This document shows, piece by piece, positions 34,025-42,571 of a DNA stretch of 64,000 nt; positions within the stretch are counted from its first letter, which is position 1; each line of letters starts with the position of its first letter. Origin of the DNA: Rathayibacter oskolensis (GTDB lineage: Bacteria; Actinomycetota; Actinomycetes; Actinomycetales; Microbacteriaceae); contig NZ_FXBM01000001.1 in NCBI RefSeq assembly GCF_900177245.1, positions 1,488,001-1,552,000 of the forward strand, read 5' to 3'. A program made the position numbers and the translations under genes. Under the pieces are notes generated by a model. The model worked only from the letters and a program-made list of their open reading frames with translations, had not been told where the DNA came from and did not search any database.

Positions 34025-35050
34025 CTAGATCGACCGTGAAGGGCCCGCGGACGTCGATCGTCGGACGACGAGCTCGGGCCGGAAGACCGTCTGTCGAGGG
34101 ATCAGTCCAGGATCCGCGGCCTCCTCGAGCAGAACCCGCAGCGCGGTCCGGCCGATGGTGACGCTCGGCTGGCGCATGGACGAGAGCGGGACGGCGGCGG
34201 CCGCGGCGAAGGAGATGTCGTCGAAGCCGATCAGCGCGATCTCGGCGGGCACGAGCATCCGCCCGTCGACCGTGAGCGACTGGAGGAGCCCGAGGGCGAG
34301 CAGGTCGTTCGCCGCGAAGACGGCGTCGGGGCGGTCGCGTCGCGGGCGCAGGAGGAGGCGCTCACCCGCCGCGACCCCCTCGGCGACAGTCAGGGCCGAG
34401 GTCGCCACGACCTCGATGTCGACGGGCGGCGAGCTGTCCTCCGCGGCCACGCGGGCGCCGGCGAGTCGATCGGTGACCTGGCGGATCTCGAACGGCCCGC
34501 CGACGAAGGCGATCCGCCGCCGCCCCGTGGCGATCAGGTGATCGACGGCCATCCGCCCGCCGGCGACGTTGTCGACCGAGACCGAGCTGAACCGGCCGTC
34601 GCCGCTGAAGCGATCGACGAGCACGGCGGGGATCCCGCGCTCCCGGAGCCGTTCGAGACGCCGGGTGATGTCTCCGTGCGGCGAGATCAGCACGCCGCGC
34701 ACCTGCTGCTCCTCGAAGAGGTCGAGGTAGAGCCGCTCGCGTGCGACGTCCTCATCGGTGTTGCCGTGCAGGACGGCGATCCCGGTGCGGGAGGCCTCGT
34801 CGACCGCGCCGTGCACGACGTCGCCGAAGAACGGGTTGCGCCCGTCGAGCACCACGAAGCCGACGGTCGAGCTCACGCCGTTGCGGAGCTTGCGCGCGGC
34901 GTCGTTGCGCACGTAGCCGAGCTCCTCGATGGCGCGGTTCACCCGCGCCAGGTTCTCAGCCGAGACCTCGTCGGGACGGTTGAGGACGTTCGACACGGTG
35001 CCGACGGACACTCCCGCGTGCTGCGCGACATCGCGGATGCTCGCTGCCAC
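34025..35050 (-). CDS. LacI family transcriptional regulator
   Basis: The 341-residue protein starts with the LacI helix-turn-helix and hinge (SIRDVAQHAGVSVGTVSNVLNRPDEVSAENLARV..., residues 4-60) and continues into a periplasmic-binding-like sensor domain with STVGFVVLDGRNPFFGDVV, RGVLISPHGD, RIAFVGGP and ALIGFDDISFAAAA. Such proteins repress sugar genes until a sugar or sugar phosphate binds. The GTG at 35050 fits the family N-terminus. It is head-to-head with a sugar-binding protein gene with no intergenic space between them, so the usual divergent promoter region is missing. Its natural target operon may have been lost with that DNA. Confidence 0.92.
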   Translation of the reverse strand: MAASIRDVAQHAGVSVGTVSNVLNRPDEVSAENLARVNRAIEELGYVRNDAARKLRNGVSSTVGFVVLDGRNPFFGDVVHGAVDEASRTGIAVLHGNTDEDVARERLYLDLFEEQQVRGVLISPHGDITRRLERLRERGIPAVLVDRFSGDGRFSSVSVDNVAGGRMAVDHLIATGRRRIAFVGGPFEIRQVTDRLAGARVAAEDSSPPVDIEVVATSALTVAEGVAAGERLLLRPRRDRPDAVFAANDLLALGLLQSLTVDGRMLVPAEIALIGFDDISFAAAAAVPLSSMRQPSVTIGRTALRVLLEEAADPGLIPRQTVFRPELVVRRSTSAGPSRSI

Positions 35051-36100
35051 AGTTCCACGAAGGGCCGCGGGCTCCGGCGCCTCGGCACAGTGACCGCGGC
35101 GGCGGTGGCGTTCGCCCTCGTCGCGACCGGCTGCTCCGCCGGCGGCGACAGCGACTCCGGCTCGGGCGGCGGCGAAGGAGGCGACGCGAACTACGCGATC
35201 ACCTTCCTTCCCAAGAACCTCGGCAACGCGTACTTCGACACCTCCGACGCCGGCGGAGAGAAGGCCATCGGCGAGTTCGGCGGCACCTACGCCGAGGTCG
35301 GCCCGTCGGAGGCGACCCCCGACGCCCAGGTCTCCTACATCAACACCCTCACCCAGCAGGGCGCCGGCGCGATCATCGTCTCGGCGAACGACCCCAAGGC
35401 GATCTGCGACGCGCTGAACGAGGCGCGCGACAACGACGTGAAGGTCGTCACGTTCGACTCCGACACGAACGCCGACTGCCGCGACCTCTACATCAACCAG
35501 GCCACCGCCGAGGGCATCGCCAAGGCGCAGGTCGACCTGATCACCGAGCAGATCGGCGACTCGGGCGAGATCGCCGTGCTGTCGGCCTCGGCGAACGCGA
35601 CGAACCAGAACACCTGGATCGACCTGATGAAGGAGGAGCTCGAGGCGAACCACCCCGACGTCACCCTCGTCGACACCGTCTACGGCGACGACGACGACCA
35701 GACCTCGTTCGACAAGACCGCCGCGCTGCTGCAGTCGCACCCCGACCTCAAGGGCATCGTCTCGCCCACCACGGTCGGCATCGCGGCGGCCGCCCGCTAC
35801 CTGTCCACCTCGGACTACAAGGGCAAGGTCGCGCTGACCGGTCTCGGCACGCCGAACCAGATGCGCGAGTACGTCGAGGACGGAACCGTCACCGCGTTCG
35901 CGCTGTGGAACCCGGGAGACCTCGGCTACCTCGCGGCCTACGCCGCGAAGGCCCTGATCGACGGAGACATCACCGGCGAGACCGGCGACTCGTTCGAGGC
36001 CGGCGACCTGGGCACCTTCGAGGTGGGCGAGGACGCGACCGTGCTCCTCGGCGACCCGTTCGTGTTCGACGCCGACAACATCGCCGAGTTCGACTTCTGA
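35018..36100 (+). CDS. Orphan sugar ABC transporter binding lipoprotein (RhaS/RbsB type), 5' end disturbed
   Basis: The mature protein is a complete periplasmic-binding-fold protein resembling rhamnose-binding RhaS: YAITFLPKNLGNAYFDTSDAGG, IIVSANDPKAICDALNEA, VVTFDSDTNADCRDLYINQA, GIVSPTTVGIAAAARYL, and VTAFALWNPGDLGYLAAYA. The lipoprotein signal is intact (RGLRRLGTVTAAAVAFALVATGC), but no ATG precedes it. The options are a GTG at 35018, which overlaps the divergent LacI gene by 33 bp, or a GTG at 35090, which drops the basic n-region. No ATPase or permease gene adjoins. This looks like the last gene of a rhamnose-type operon whose upstream part was deleted; expression is doubtful. Confidence 0.65.
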   Translation: MLRDIADARCHSSTKGRGLRRLGTVTAAAVAFALVATGCSAGGDSDSGSGGGEGGDANYAITFLPKNLGNAYFDTSDAGGEKAIGEFGGTYAEVGPSEATPDAQVSYINTLTQQGAGAIIVSANDPKAICDALNEARDNDVKVVTFDSDTNADCRDLYINQATAEGIAKAQVDLITEQIGDSGEIAVLSASANATNQNTWIDLMKEELEANHPDVTLVDTVYGDDDDQTSFDKTAALLQSHPDLKGIVSPTTVGIAAAARYLSTSDYKGKVALTGLGTPNQMREYVEDGTVTAFALWNPGDLGYLAAYAAKALIDGDITGETGDSFEAGDLGTFEVGEDATVLLGDPFVFDADNIAEFDF

Positions 36101-36117
36101 TCGGAAGCGCTGCCTGG

Positions 36118-36154
36118 GGAGGCCCCCGCGACCACTGCGGTCGCGGGGGCCTCC
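36118..36154 (+). terminator. Strong hairpin terminator after the orphan binding protein
   Basis: A perfect 16-bp GC-rich stem (36118-36133 with 36139-36154) with loop ACTGC lies 18 bases after the stop codon. Confidence 0.8.
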
Positions 36155-36321
36155 CGCGTCTCGAGGGGGCGTGTCAGAGCTCGATGACCAGCTCCTCGTC
36201 GATCTCGACGCGAGCGATCGATCAGGCTCGTCCTGAGGTCCTCGCCACGAGCCCCGAGAACCGAGAACGCCATCGAGAGCGAGTTCTCGCGCGCTTCGCG
36301 CTGAGGGCTACTGTTCGCACT

Positions 36322-36903
36322 GTGAGGCTTTCTTCTCTGCCAGGGGCCGCGAGCTGGATCCATCGGAGCGCCCGCGTGGGATTCGAGGTGGCGTTCTTCG
36401 CGGAATCGAGTGGCGGCCACCGTATGACCGGCCACACCACTGCGGTAGAAGGTTCCTCCTCCTGGTCCACGGGCTACGACGTCGCGCTCGAGAGCACGTG
36501 GGCGACTCGGAGTGTGAGAGCCACGACTCTCGGCCCGGGCGGACTCGCACGACTCGTGCTGATCCGCCGGTCAGAGAGCTCCTGGAGCGTCAACGGCGAC
36601 GTCCGAGCGGATCTCGACGGCTGCGTCGACGCCGACCTCGAGTCGTCGGCCGTGACCAACACACTCCCGATCCACCGCCTCGATTTCACGCCCGGCGAAC
36701 CGGTCGACGTGCCGGCGGCGTTCGTGCGCGCAGAGGATCTGAGGGTCGAGCGTCTGGAGCAGACGTACACCCTCGTGGGCGAGACGTGCCAAGGGATCGT
36801 GTTCCACTACGAGTCGTCGACGTTCGGTTTCGAGTGTGAGCTGCGATACGACGTCACGGGCCTGATCGTGGACTATCCGGGGATCGCGGTGCGGCACTCC
36901 TAG
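36322..36903 (+). CDS. Putative glycolipid-binding family protein (DUF1089 type)
   Basis: The 193-residue protein matches the pattern of the PA1994/DUF1089 family, which adopts a lipoprotein-localisation-like barrel thought to bind glycolipid: RSESSWSVNGDVRADLDGCVDADLESS, TNTLPIHRLDFTPGEPVDVPAAFVR, and the terminal GLIVDYPGIAVRHS. It lacks a signal peptide. The start is uncertain: GTG at 36322 gives 193 residues and ATG at 36424 gives 159; neither has a clear ribosome binding site, and the conserved part begins near residue 45 of the longer form. Its stop overlaps the stop of the convergent arginase-family gene in a shared CTAG (36900-36903). Confidence 0.75.
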   Translation: MRLSSLPGAASWIHRSARVGFEVAFFAESSGGHRMTGHTTAVEGSSSWSTGYDVALESTWATRSVRATTLGPGGLARLVLIRRSESSWSVNGDVRADLDGCVDADLESSAVTNTLPIHRLDFTPGEPVDVPAAFVRAEDLRVERLEQTYTLVGETCQGIVFHYESSTFGFECELRYDVTGLIVDYPGIAVRHS

Positions 36904-37859
36904 CGCTCCTTCCAAGGGTCTTCTGCCCTTCGAGACGAAGTCTCACTCCTCCCTCGGTCGCCTGCGACTCCGGAGCCGAGTTCAGCGAGGCCTGTCGCGA
37001 GGATCTCGGTGAGGAGCCGTCCGTAGTCCCCGGACGGGTCCAGGTCGGGATCGAAGACCGTCACCGAGGCCCCGATGGCGGCCGGGGCCAGGTAGCCGAG
37101 CAGGTCGACGAGTTGGCCCGCATCGAACCCGCCCGGATCGGGGCTGTCGACCGCCGGCATGATCGTCGGGTCGAGGACGTCGACGTCGAGCTGGAGCCAG
37201 TAGCCGCTCCCCGCGACGCGGCGCGCGCGACCCGCTGTCGAGGCCGCTCCCTCGATGACCGCCTCGCTCGCCGGGATCAGGAGGCCGAGATGGTCCCGAG
37301 CGTCGGCGGCGTACTCATCGTTCTCGCGGTGCCCGATGAGCACGGCCTGCGCCGGGTGGAAGTACGGGCCGGCGCCCTCGATGTCAGCGATCGCCGACAC
37401 GTGCAGCCCGACTGCGGCCGCGAGATCCTCGCCGGCAACACTTGCGCAGTCGTCACTTGTCGCGGGTCGGCGGAAGTCGGTGTGACCGTCGATGTGCACG
37501 AGACCTGTCCGGCCCCACTTCGCGAGCGCGAGACCGATGCCGAGGAGGATGCTGCAGTCGCCGCCCAGAACCAGCGGGGAGCCTCCGCGGTCGAGGACCG
37601 CTCCGAGGCGAGCGGCAAGGAGACGAGCGTGCGCGATCATCGTCGCCTCGTTGCGGAGACGCCCGCTCGGACGAGTCGCATCGTCGTCGAGGTAGCGACC
37701 CGCACGAACGACTCCCGCGTCCTGAGCTCCCCTGCTGACGAAGCGCTCGTGGAGACCGGCGTCGCGCAGCGCCTCCGGGGCTCTGCTCGTGCCCGGGACG
37801 CCGCCGCCGACGGGAGGTCGTAGTCCGAGGTTGCTCGGCGCGGAGAGCAGAGTGATCAC
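36900..37859 (-). CDS. Arginase/agmatinase/formiminoglutamase family hydrolase
   Basis: This 319-residue protein carries the metal-binding signatures of the ureohydrolase family: GGDCS, HIDGHTDF and DVDVLDP, which supply the His/Asp ligands of a dinuclear manganese centre. It therefore should hydrolyse a guanidino or formimino compound to urea or formamide. In the HxDxHxD block the spacing DGHTD is normal and the canonical GGDHS has Cys in place of His, so one metal ligand may differ. The exact substrate (arginine, agmatine, formiminoglutamate) cannot be decided. It is a single gene that converges with the glycolipid-binding gene. An ATG start at 37859 gives a normal N-terminus. Confidence 0.88.
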   Translation of the reverse strand: MITLLSAPSNLGLRPPVGGGVPGTSRAPEALRDAGLHERFVSRGAQDAGVVRAGRYLDDDATRPSGRLRNEATMIAHARLLAARLGAVLDRGGSPLVLGGDCSILLGIGLALAKWGRTGLVHIDGHTDFRRPATSDDCASVAGEDLAAAVGLHVSAIADIEGAGPYFHPAQAVLIGHRENDEYAADARDHLGLLIPASEAVIEGAASTAGRARRVAGSGYWLQLDVDVLDPTIMPAVDSPDPGGFDAGQLVDLLGYLAPAAIGASVTVFDPDLDPSGDYGRLLTEILATGLAELGSGVAGDRGRSETSSRRAEDPWKER

Positions 37860-37936
37860 GCCCCCAGCGTGACAGACCGCACCGGCCCTCCGCCGCGGAT
37901 TCCCGGACGGAGAGAGCGTCAGGCACCTCGCTCAGA

Positions 37937-38587
37937 TCACCGCCGCGAGTACAGCGGATGCGGGACGGCGCGGTACGCCGCGACGCTCGTGCCGGCGAGC
38001 CATGCCCAGCCGACGACGACGGCGAGCCAGAGCAGTGCCACGCCGGCCGGACCGGCGGAGAGCGCGCCGCCGGCGAGGAACGCGAGGAGTACGACACTGC
38101 CCGCGAGGATCGAGAGCGCGCGTCCGCGGCCCGAGCCTCGTCGGCGGAACCATCCGGCCGCCGAGAGGGCTGCGACAGCGAGGGCGAGGAATCCCAGTCC
38201 TCCGAAGGCGAGGTGGAGGATCCCGCCCACGGTGCCGGTGCCGCTTCCGGGGCGGTCGGGTGCGGCGAACGCACTGAGCACGAGTCCGAGGCCGTAGATG
38301 CCGACGAGCGCGGGCGTTGCGCGGCTCATGTCGGGGGTTCGGGCGAGCCCGACGGCCGCGGTGATCGTCATCACGCCCGAGAGGATCAGATTGAGGGCCT
38401 GGAGCCAGCCGAGGTCTCCGAGGAGCAGGATGCTCAGCGCATCCCGGGTGATGTCGAACCCGGGCCGGGTGACGGCGAGGATCAGCCCGAACACGAGGTA
38501 GAACACCCCGGCGACGACTCCCCAGCCCAGCAGTGAGCGGGACACGGCCGCACCGCGGTCCAGCCCGGTTCTCTGTGCATCCGTCAC
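37937..38587 (-). CDS. DUF998 family membrane protein
   Basis: The 216-residue protein has six hydrophobic segments with the DUF998 layout, including LLGWGVVAGVFYLVFGLILAVTRPGFDITRDALSILLLGDLGWLQALNL at the N-terminus. Function is unknown; the family is widespread in actinobacteria and often paired with a TetR regulator. The GTG at 38587 follows GAGGAGGCACC. It is divergent from a TetR gene, with an operator-like inverted repeat in the 68-bp gap, so it is probably the repressed target of that regulator. Confidence 0.85.
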   Translation of the reverse strand: MTDAQRTGLDRGAAVSRSLLGWGVVAGVFYLVFGLILAVTRPGFDITRDALSILLLGDLGWLQALNLILSGVMTITAAVGLARTPDMSRATPALVGIYGLGLVLSAFAAPDRPGSGTGTVGGILHLAFGGLGFLALAVAALSAAGWFRRRGSGRGRALSILAGSVVLLAFLAGGALSAGPAGVALLWLAVVVGWAWLAGTSVAAYRAVPHPLYSRR

Positions 38588-38626
38588 GGTGCCTCCTCTG
38601 CGGGGGCCGTCGCTGTGTCCGCGACT

Positions 38627-38649
38627 TTCTGCACTCCCCGGTGCATAAT
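38627..38649 (+). promoter_or_regulatory. TetR operator overlapping a leaderless -10 box
   Basis: TGCAC-N6-GTGCA (38630-38645) is an inverted repeat in the DUF998/TetR divergent region. It overlaps CATAAT (38644-38649), whose last base is seven bases before the GTG at 38656, so the TetR mRNA should start at its own start codon. A repressor bound here would block its own promoter. Confidence 0.55.
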
Positions 38650-38655
38650 CGCAGG

Positions 38656-39318
38656 GTGGCGTCCTTCTCGGCAAGAACCGCTTCGGAGCGGACCCCTGAC
38701 CCCCGCCCCGCACGCTCGCGTGCCGTGATCCTCGACGCGGCGCTCGCGCACTTCCTCGCGCGGGGCTATCCCGCCGCGACCGTGGACGGCATCGCTGCGG
38801 AGGCCGGGCTCGCCAAGCGCACGGTCTACAACCTGTTCCCCGGCAAAGAAGACCTCTTCCGCGCCGTCGTCCAGCGCGCCACTGCCACAGCCGAGACGTT
38901 CGTGGCCGTGCACGTCGACCCCGGTATCGGTGCCGGCGACGTGGAGGACGAGATCCACGAGCTCGCGCTGGCTCATGCTCGTGCCGTGCTCGCTCCGCGG
39001 GTGCTCGCCACCCGGCGGCTGCTCATCGGTGAGACGCACCGCTTCCCTGAGCTCGCGGTCGACTACTTCGACCGAGTGCCCACCGCCGTCATGCACGCGA
39101 TCGCGAAACGCCTCGAGCGGTACGACTCACTCGGTCTGCTGCGAGTCGCGGACTCCGAGAGAGCTGCGGAGCACTTCGCCTACCTCGTCCTGGGGGCCAC
39201 TCTGGATCGAGCGCTCTTCGACGCCGCAGGACCGAGCAGCGCGACCATCGACAGCACCGCGAGAGCCGGCGCAGAGGCCTTCCTCCGCGCCTACCGGGGC
39301 TGGGCCGAACCGGCATGA
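38656..39318 (+). CDS. TetR/AcrR family transcriptional regulator
   Basis: The 220-residue protein has the TetR N-terminal DNA-binding domain (about 22-68): RSRAVILDAALAHFLARGYPAATVDGIAAEAGLAKRTVYNLFPGKEDLFRAVV. The C-terminal half is an AefR-like helical ligand domain with LLIGETHRFPELAVDYFDR. The GTG start at 38656 has no ribosome binding site but sits seven bases after a CATAAT -10 box, so a leaderless transcript is likely. It is divergent from the DUF998 membrane protein gene and probably represses both itself and that gene. Confidence 0.92.
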   Translation: MASFSARTASERTPDPRPARSRAVILDAALAHFLARGYPAATVDGIAAEAGLAKRTVYNLFPGKEDLFRAVVQRATATAETFVAVHVDPGIGAGDVEDEIHELALAHARAVLAPRVLATRRLLIGETHRFPELAVDYFDRVPTAVMHAIAKRLERYDSLGLLRVADSERAAEHFAYLVLGATLDRALFDAAGPSSATIDSTARAGAEAFLRAYRGWAEPA

Positions 39319-39516
39319 ACGCCGCTCTCGTGCGACGAGCGCAGCGGATCCGGGCCACTGCGGTCGGGCAGGGATGGGTGAGCCGGCACGGCCGTCGACC
39401 CCGCGGTTCCGGTAGATCGCAGAGTCCGGACACGCTCCGCGAGCGGTCCCGGGCCGACGGGCCCTGCGGCTGACACGGGCGAGTGCGCGGCGCTCTGCCG
39501 CCTTCGTCACCGACGC

Positions 39517-39534
39517 TTCTGCACCGACCGGTGC
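39517..39534. promoter_or_regulatory. Second copy of the TetR operator-like sequence
   Basis: TTCTGCAC-CGA-CCGGTGC matches TTCTGCAC-TCC-CCGGTGC at 38627-38644 in 15 of 18 positions with identical spacing. No gene starts next to it, so its role is unclear; it may belong to a lost target gene. Confidence 0.4.
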
Positions 39535-39557
39535 CCCCGGGGAGGGGTGCTGACGAC

Positions 39558-39596
39558 GCCGCCCCCCTCCCGCCGAGCACGGAGAGGGGGGTCGGC
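39558..39596 (-). terminator. Hairpin terminator downstream of the beta-helix protein gene
   Basis: CCCCCCTC (39562-39569) pairs with GAGGGGGG (39584-39591), flanked by GCCG/CGGC with one bulge. It lies just past the minus-strand stop at 39611. Confidence 0.5.
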
Positions 39597-39610
39597 GCGG
39601 GCCGGAGACG

Positions 39611-41356
39611 CTACTTCAGGGTCACCGTCACGGGAGTGCTCACGGTGGTGTTCCCCGCCGCGTCGGTCGCGCGGGCGGTGAGCGGGAAGGTTCCGCGCAG
39701 GCCCGTCGTGCTCGTGGTCAGCGACCAGGTGGACGCGTCGGTCCGGACGGCGTCGCCGACCGGGAAGCTGCCGACGAAGAACGTCACACCTGTCACGGCG
39801 GTGTCGTCGGCGGCGGTGACGGTGGCGGTGGTCATGCCGCTGAGCACGGCGCCGGCTTGCGGTGAGGTGATCGCGACCGTCGGAGCGGTCGTGTCGGCGA
39901 CGGGCGCCTCCGGCTGCTCGTCCGGCTCCTCGGACTCGTCCGGCGCCTCGGGAGCCGGGGTCGGCTCCGGGGTCGCGGTCGGCGTCGCAGTGGGCGTCGG
40001 CGTTGCAGTGGGCGTGGGCGTCGCGGTCGGAGTGGGCTCTGCGATCGGCGTGGACGTGGGCGTCGCGCTCGGGGTGGGCACTGCGGTCGGCGCGGGCGCC
40101 GGAACGCTCGCCCACTCGACGTCGTCCCAGATGTCGGCGAGATAGGCCGTCGTCGGCCGCGTGCTCAGCGCGTCGAGGTCGTCGGCCGTCATCGAGCTGA
40201 GCGTCGGGTCGAGCGTGAAGCCACCCGATCGCGCCACCTTGCCGGGGATGTTCGTGCGGGAGTTCGAGACGGCGTCCCACGTCGGCTGCAGGGAGCCGAT
40301 GAAGGTCGAGCCGGACGCGTCGACGTTGCCACCGCCCGAGCCCTGGACGGCGCTGAGGCTGCCCGCGCTGTTGATCGCTCCGGGGTATCCGGCACCGCCC
40401 TTGAGGAACGGGTAGCGCTTGGCGGTGACGGTGCTCCCGACGATCAGCGACTGGTCGAACGCGACGTTCCTGACGCCGCCGATGATGACGGCGGTGTTGT
40501 TCGAGCCGAACACGACCGTGTCCCTGACCGTGACCTGGCCGGTGACCCCGCTGCCCTCGATCTGGAGGCTGTCGGTGTGAGGGCGCGGCGGGTTCGAGCC
40601 GCCGTACCGCGCGTCGACGTAGTACGACGGGGCGATGTAGCCGCCCTCGATCAGCACATCGCTCATCACGTTGGGCGCGTACGCCTTGATCTGCGACGAG
40701 TCGCCGCTCTGCAGCCTCGACTCGGGCTCGACGACCTCGATGAGCTCCACGTCGCGCACCGGAACGTTCGTCATGGCGGCGAGGCCGACCCAGTTCCCCC
40801 TGACCCGCAGCCAGGCGAAGGACGAGTGCGTCGCCCCCTTCACATCGATCGACTCGACGTCGAAGCGCATGAGGGTGATGCCCGTGACCGACTTCAGGGC
40901 CCACCTGCCGCCGGTCACCGACTGGAAGCCGTCGCGCGCCGTGATCAGCACCTTCGTGCCTCCGGCGTTCTTGTACCCGTTGAGGGCGGAGAGGTCGGCG
41001 ATGTGCCCCGGCGCCACGCGGATGACCGCTCCCGCCGCGATCTCGGCCGGCTTGAGAGCGTTGAGCGCCTTCCGGATCGCCGTGCCCGAGGCCGCGACGT
41101 CCACGACGGTGTAGCTGGAGCGCTCGGAGCGGATGTCGGGGGTGTCCGACGGGTAGTGCGTGCCGTCCGGGCCGTAGGTCGAGCTGCCCACGGCGGCGGA
41201 CGCGGGCGGCGCCTCCAGGATGGACGTCGCCGTCACGGCGATCCCCACGGCGGCCGTGACCGCGAGGACCCGCACGAAGGTCCTCCTCGCACGCCGCGCG
41301 ACCTCCGCGCTCAGAGTCCGGGGCGGTGAGGTGCGGGAGGGAGTGGCTCTGGCCAT
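39611..41356 (-). CDS. Secreted right-handed beta-helix protein with Pro/Thr linker and Ig-like domain
   Basis: This 581-residue exported protein has a long basic n-region and a hydrophobic core ending AAVGIAVTATSILEAPPASAA (signal cleavage near 54). About 60-400 looks like a parallel beta-helix: repeated short strands such as TGITLMRFDVESIDVKGAT, VRDVELIEVVE, MSDVLIEGGYIAP, VTVRDTVVFGSNNTAVIIGG. This resembles polysaccharide lyase or depolymerase folds, but no catalytic set is evident. A threonine-proline linker built of PTPTATPT units follows (about 425-480), then an Ig-like domain (about 495-581) ending in TVTLK. It probably binds or trims a polysaccharide at the cell surface or outside. 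The ATG at 41356 has GGAAG upstream. Confidence 0.75.
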   Translation of the reverse strand: MARATPSRTSPPRTLSAEVARRARRTFVRVLAVTAAVGIAVTATSILEAPPASAAVGSSTYGPDGTHYPSDTPDIRSERSSYTVVDVAASGTAIRKALNALKPAEIAAGAVIRVAPGHIADLSALNGYKNAGGTKVLITARDGFQSVTGGRWALKSVTGITLMRFDVESIDVKGATHSSFAWLRVRGNWVGLAAMTNVPVRDVELIEVVEPESRLQSGDSSQIKAYAPNVMSDVLIEGGYIAPSYYVDARYGGSNPPRPHTDSLQIEGSGVTGQVTVRDTVVFGSNNTAVIIGGVRNVAFDQSLIVGSTVTAKRYPFLKGGAGYPGAINSAGSLSAVQGSGGGNVDASGSTFIGSLQPTWDAVSNSRTNIPGKVARSGGFTLDPTLSSMTADDLDALSTRPTTAYLADIWDDVEWASVPAPAPTAVPTPSATPTSTPIAEPTPTATPTPTATPTPTATPTATPEPTPAPEAPDESEEPDEQPEAPVADTTAPTVAITSPQAGAVLSGMTTATVTAADDTAVTGVTFFVGSFPVGDAVRTDASTWSLTTSTTGLRGTFPLTARATDAAGNTTVSTPVTVTLK

Positions 41357-41878
41357 GGGGTGTCTTCCGATCGACTCGTGCTGCGGGGGAGGGAAGTGCC
41401 CGGGACGCGTCGCGGCGGGAGGCTCGAAGCGGGTGGCGGAGCGGCACCGCTCCCACGAGGGGAGTGGACCGCGGGCCTACGCGTCACTGCGTTCCGGGCG
41501 GATCGTGCGGGACGTCGCCCACCTCTGATGCTGTGAATCAGGGGCGGAGACGATGGTGCTGCGGGCGGTCGAGTCCTCTGATCGTGACGGTCACGGGTTC
41601 GAAGCGCCGGCGGGCCGCAGCTTCGGCAGCTCTCGCCACGACGGTCCCGACGGCCGCCGACGCCGAGGGGGTTGACCCGCGGCTGCCTGGTGTGACGCTA
41701 TCGGCCGCCAGGTCACGGACGGCCGCCTGAACTGAAGCTCCGCAGCTGCGACACCCAAAGAGGGGGAACCGCTGCGTGCGACCCGCGGTACGGCGGCGGA
41801 GAGACGCGCGTGGCGTCGCTCACGCCTCCCTCGTTCGACAGAGGGTCGACGGCCGACAGGAGGGCGTCGGCCCGGAGC
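41357..41878. other. Intergenic region of 522 bp
   Basis: It lies between the start of the beta-helix gene and the end of the membrane protein gene, both on the minus strand, so it should hold the promoter of the former. A 13-base palindrome CGTGAC-G-GTCACG is at 41583-41595. I see no supported gene. Confidence 0.45.
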
Positions 41879-42571
41879 TCACCTCTCCTGGGAGCGGAGG
41901 AGTTCGCGCAGCGAGGAGTAACGGCGCTCCTGATAGACCCCGTGCAGCACGGCGAGCAGCACGGCCGTGGCCAGTCCGGCGAGGACGGCCGGTGACGCCT
42001 CACCCGAGGCCTGCACGGTGATGATCGCCACTCCGGCGCCCGCCACGATGGAGTTGACGATCGCGATCGCGGTGGACGTCGTGAAGAACACGCCGATCCA
42101 GCTCGCGCGACGCCCGATCGGCAGCATCTCGTTCGGAGCGTGCGGCCCGCTCGGTCGGGGGAAGTACTTCGCGGCGCCCGGAAGAGTCGCGGAGTAGACC
42201 GCTCGGATGCGCTGGATGGCATCGAGTGCAGCGACGTCCTCGAGGGACGTCTCGACGAGCCTCTCGTAGGTGAAGATCCCGAGGAGCACGATCACCGGGA
42301 TGATCACGGTCAGGAAGCCGAGGGCGTAGTCGGTCTGCGCGAGGAAGCCGAAAGCGACCAGAGCGCTGGAGAGAGTCGTGAGGTAGAGGGCTGCGCGGCT
42401 GCTGGCCTCGCTCACCGTGATGCCCCGCGCCGATTCGAGCACGAAGTGCTCGGTCAGCAGGGCGCTGTAGAACGCTCCTGCACGGTCCGACAGCGCTTCG
42501 AGAGCCTCGTCCGCCGTCGGCAGTGCACTCGCGTCGGCCGGCTCGGGCGCCGGCGTCGTGGCGTCAGTCAC
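41879..42571 (-). CDS. Hypothetical membrane protein
   Basis: I do not recognise a named family. The 230 residues show a short Ala/Pro-rich N-terminus, an amphipathic region (ADEALEALSDRAGAFYSALLTEHFVLESARGITVSEASSRAALYLTTLSSALVAFGFLAQ), and four hydrophobic segments (about 62-82, 87-107, 157-180 and 188-208). The GTG start at 42571 overlaps the stop of the VOC-family gene by eight bases, so it is the third member of a coupled operon. The layout resembles small actinobacterial membrane proteins of unknown role. Confidence 0.65.
   Translation of the reverse strand: MTDATTPAPEPADASALPTADEALEALSDRAGAFYSALLTEHFVLESARGITVSEASSRAALYLTTLSSALVAFGFLAQTDYALGFLTVIIPVIVLLGIFTYERLVETSLEDVAALDAIQRIRAVYSATLPGAAKYFPRPSGPHAPNEMLPIGRRASWIGVFFTTSTAIAIVNSIVAGAGVAIITVQASGEASPAVLAGLATAVLLAVLHGVYQERRYSSLRELLRSQER

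Noticed and set aside
36175-36222. A gene end on the minus strand reading ARVEIDEELVIEL
   Set aside because: It could be a remnant, but a dozen residues with no upstream continuation or family match are too little evidence.
41583-41595. CGTGAC-G-GTCACG as a CRP/GlxR site
   Set aside because: The spacing between GTGA and TCAC is three bases, not the six of the GlxR consensus.
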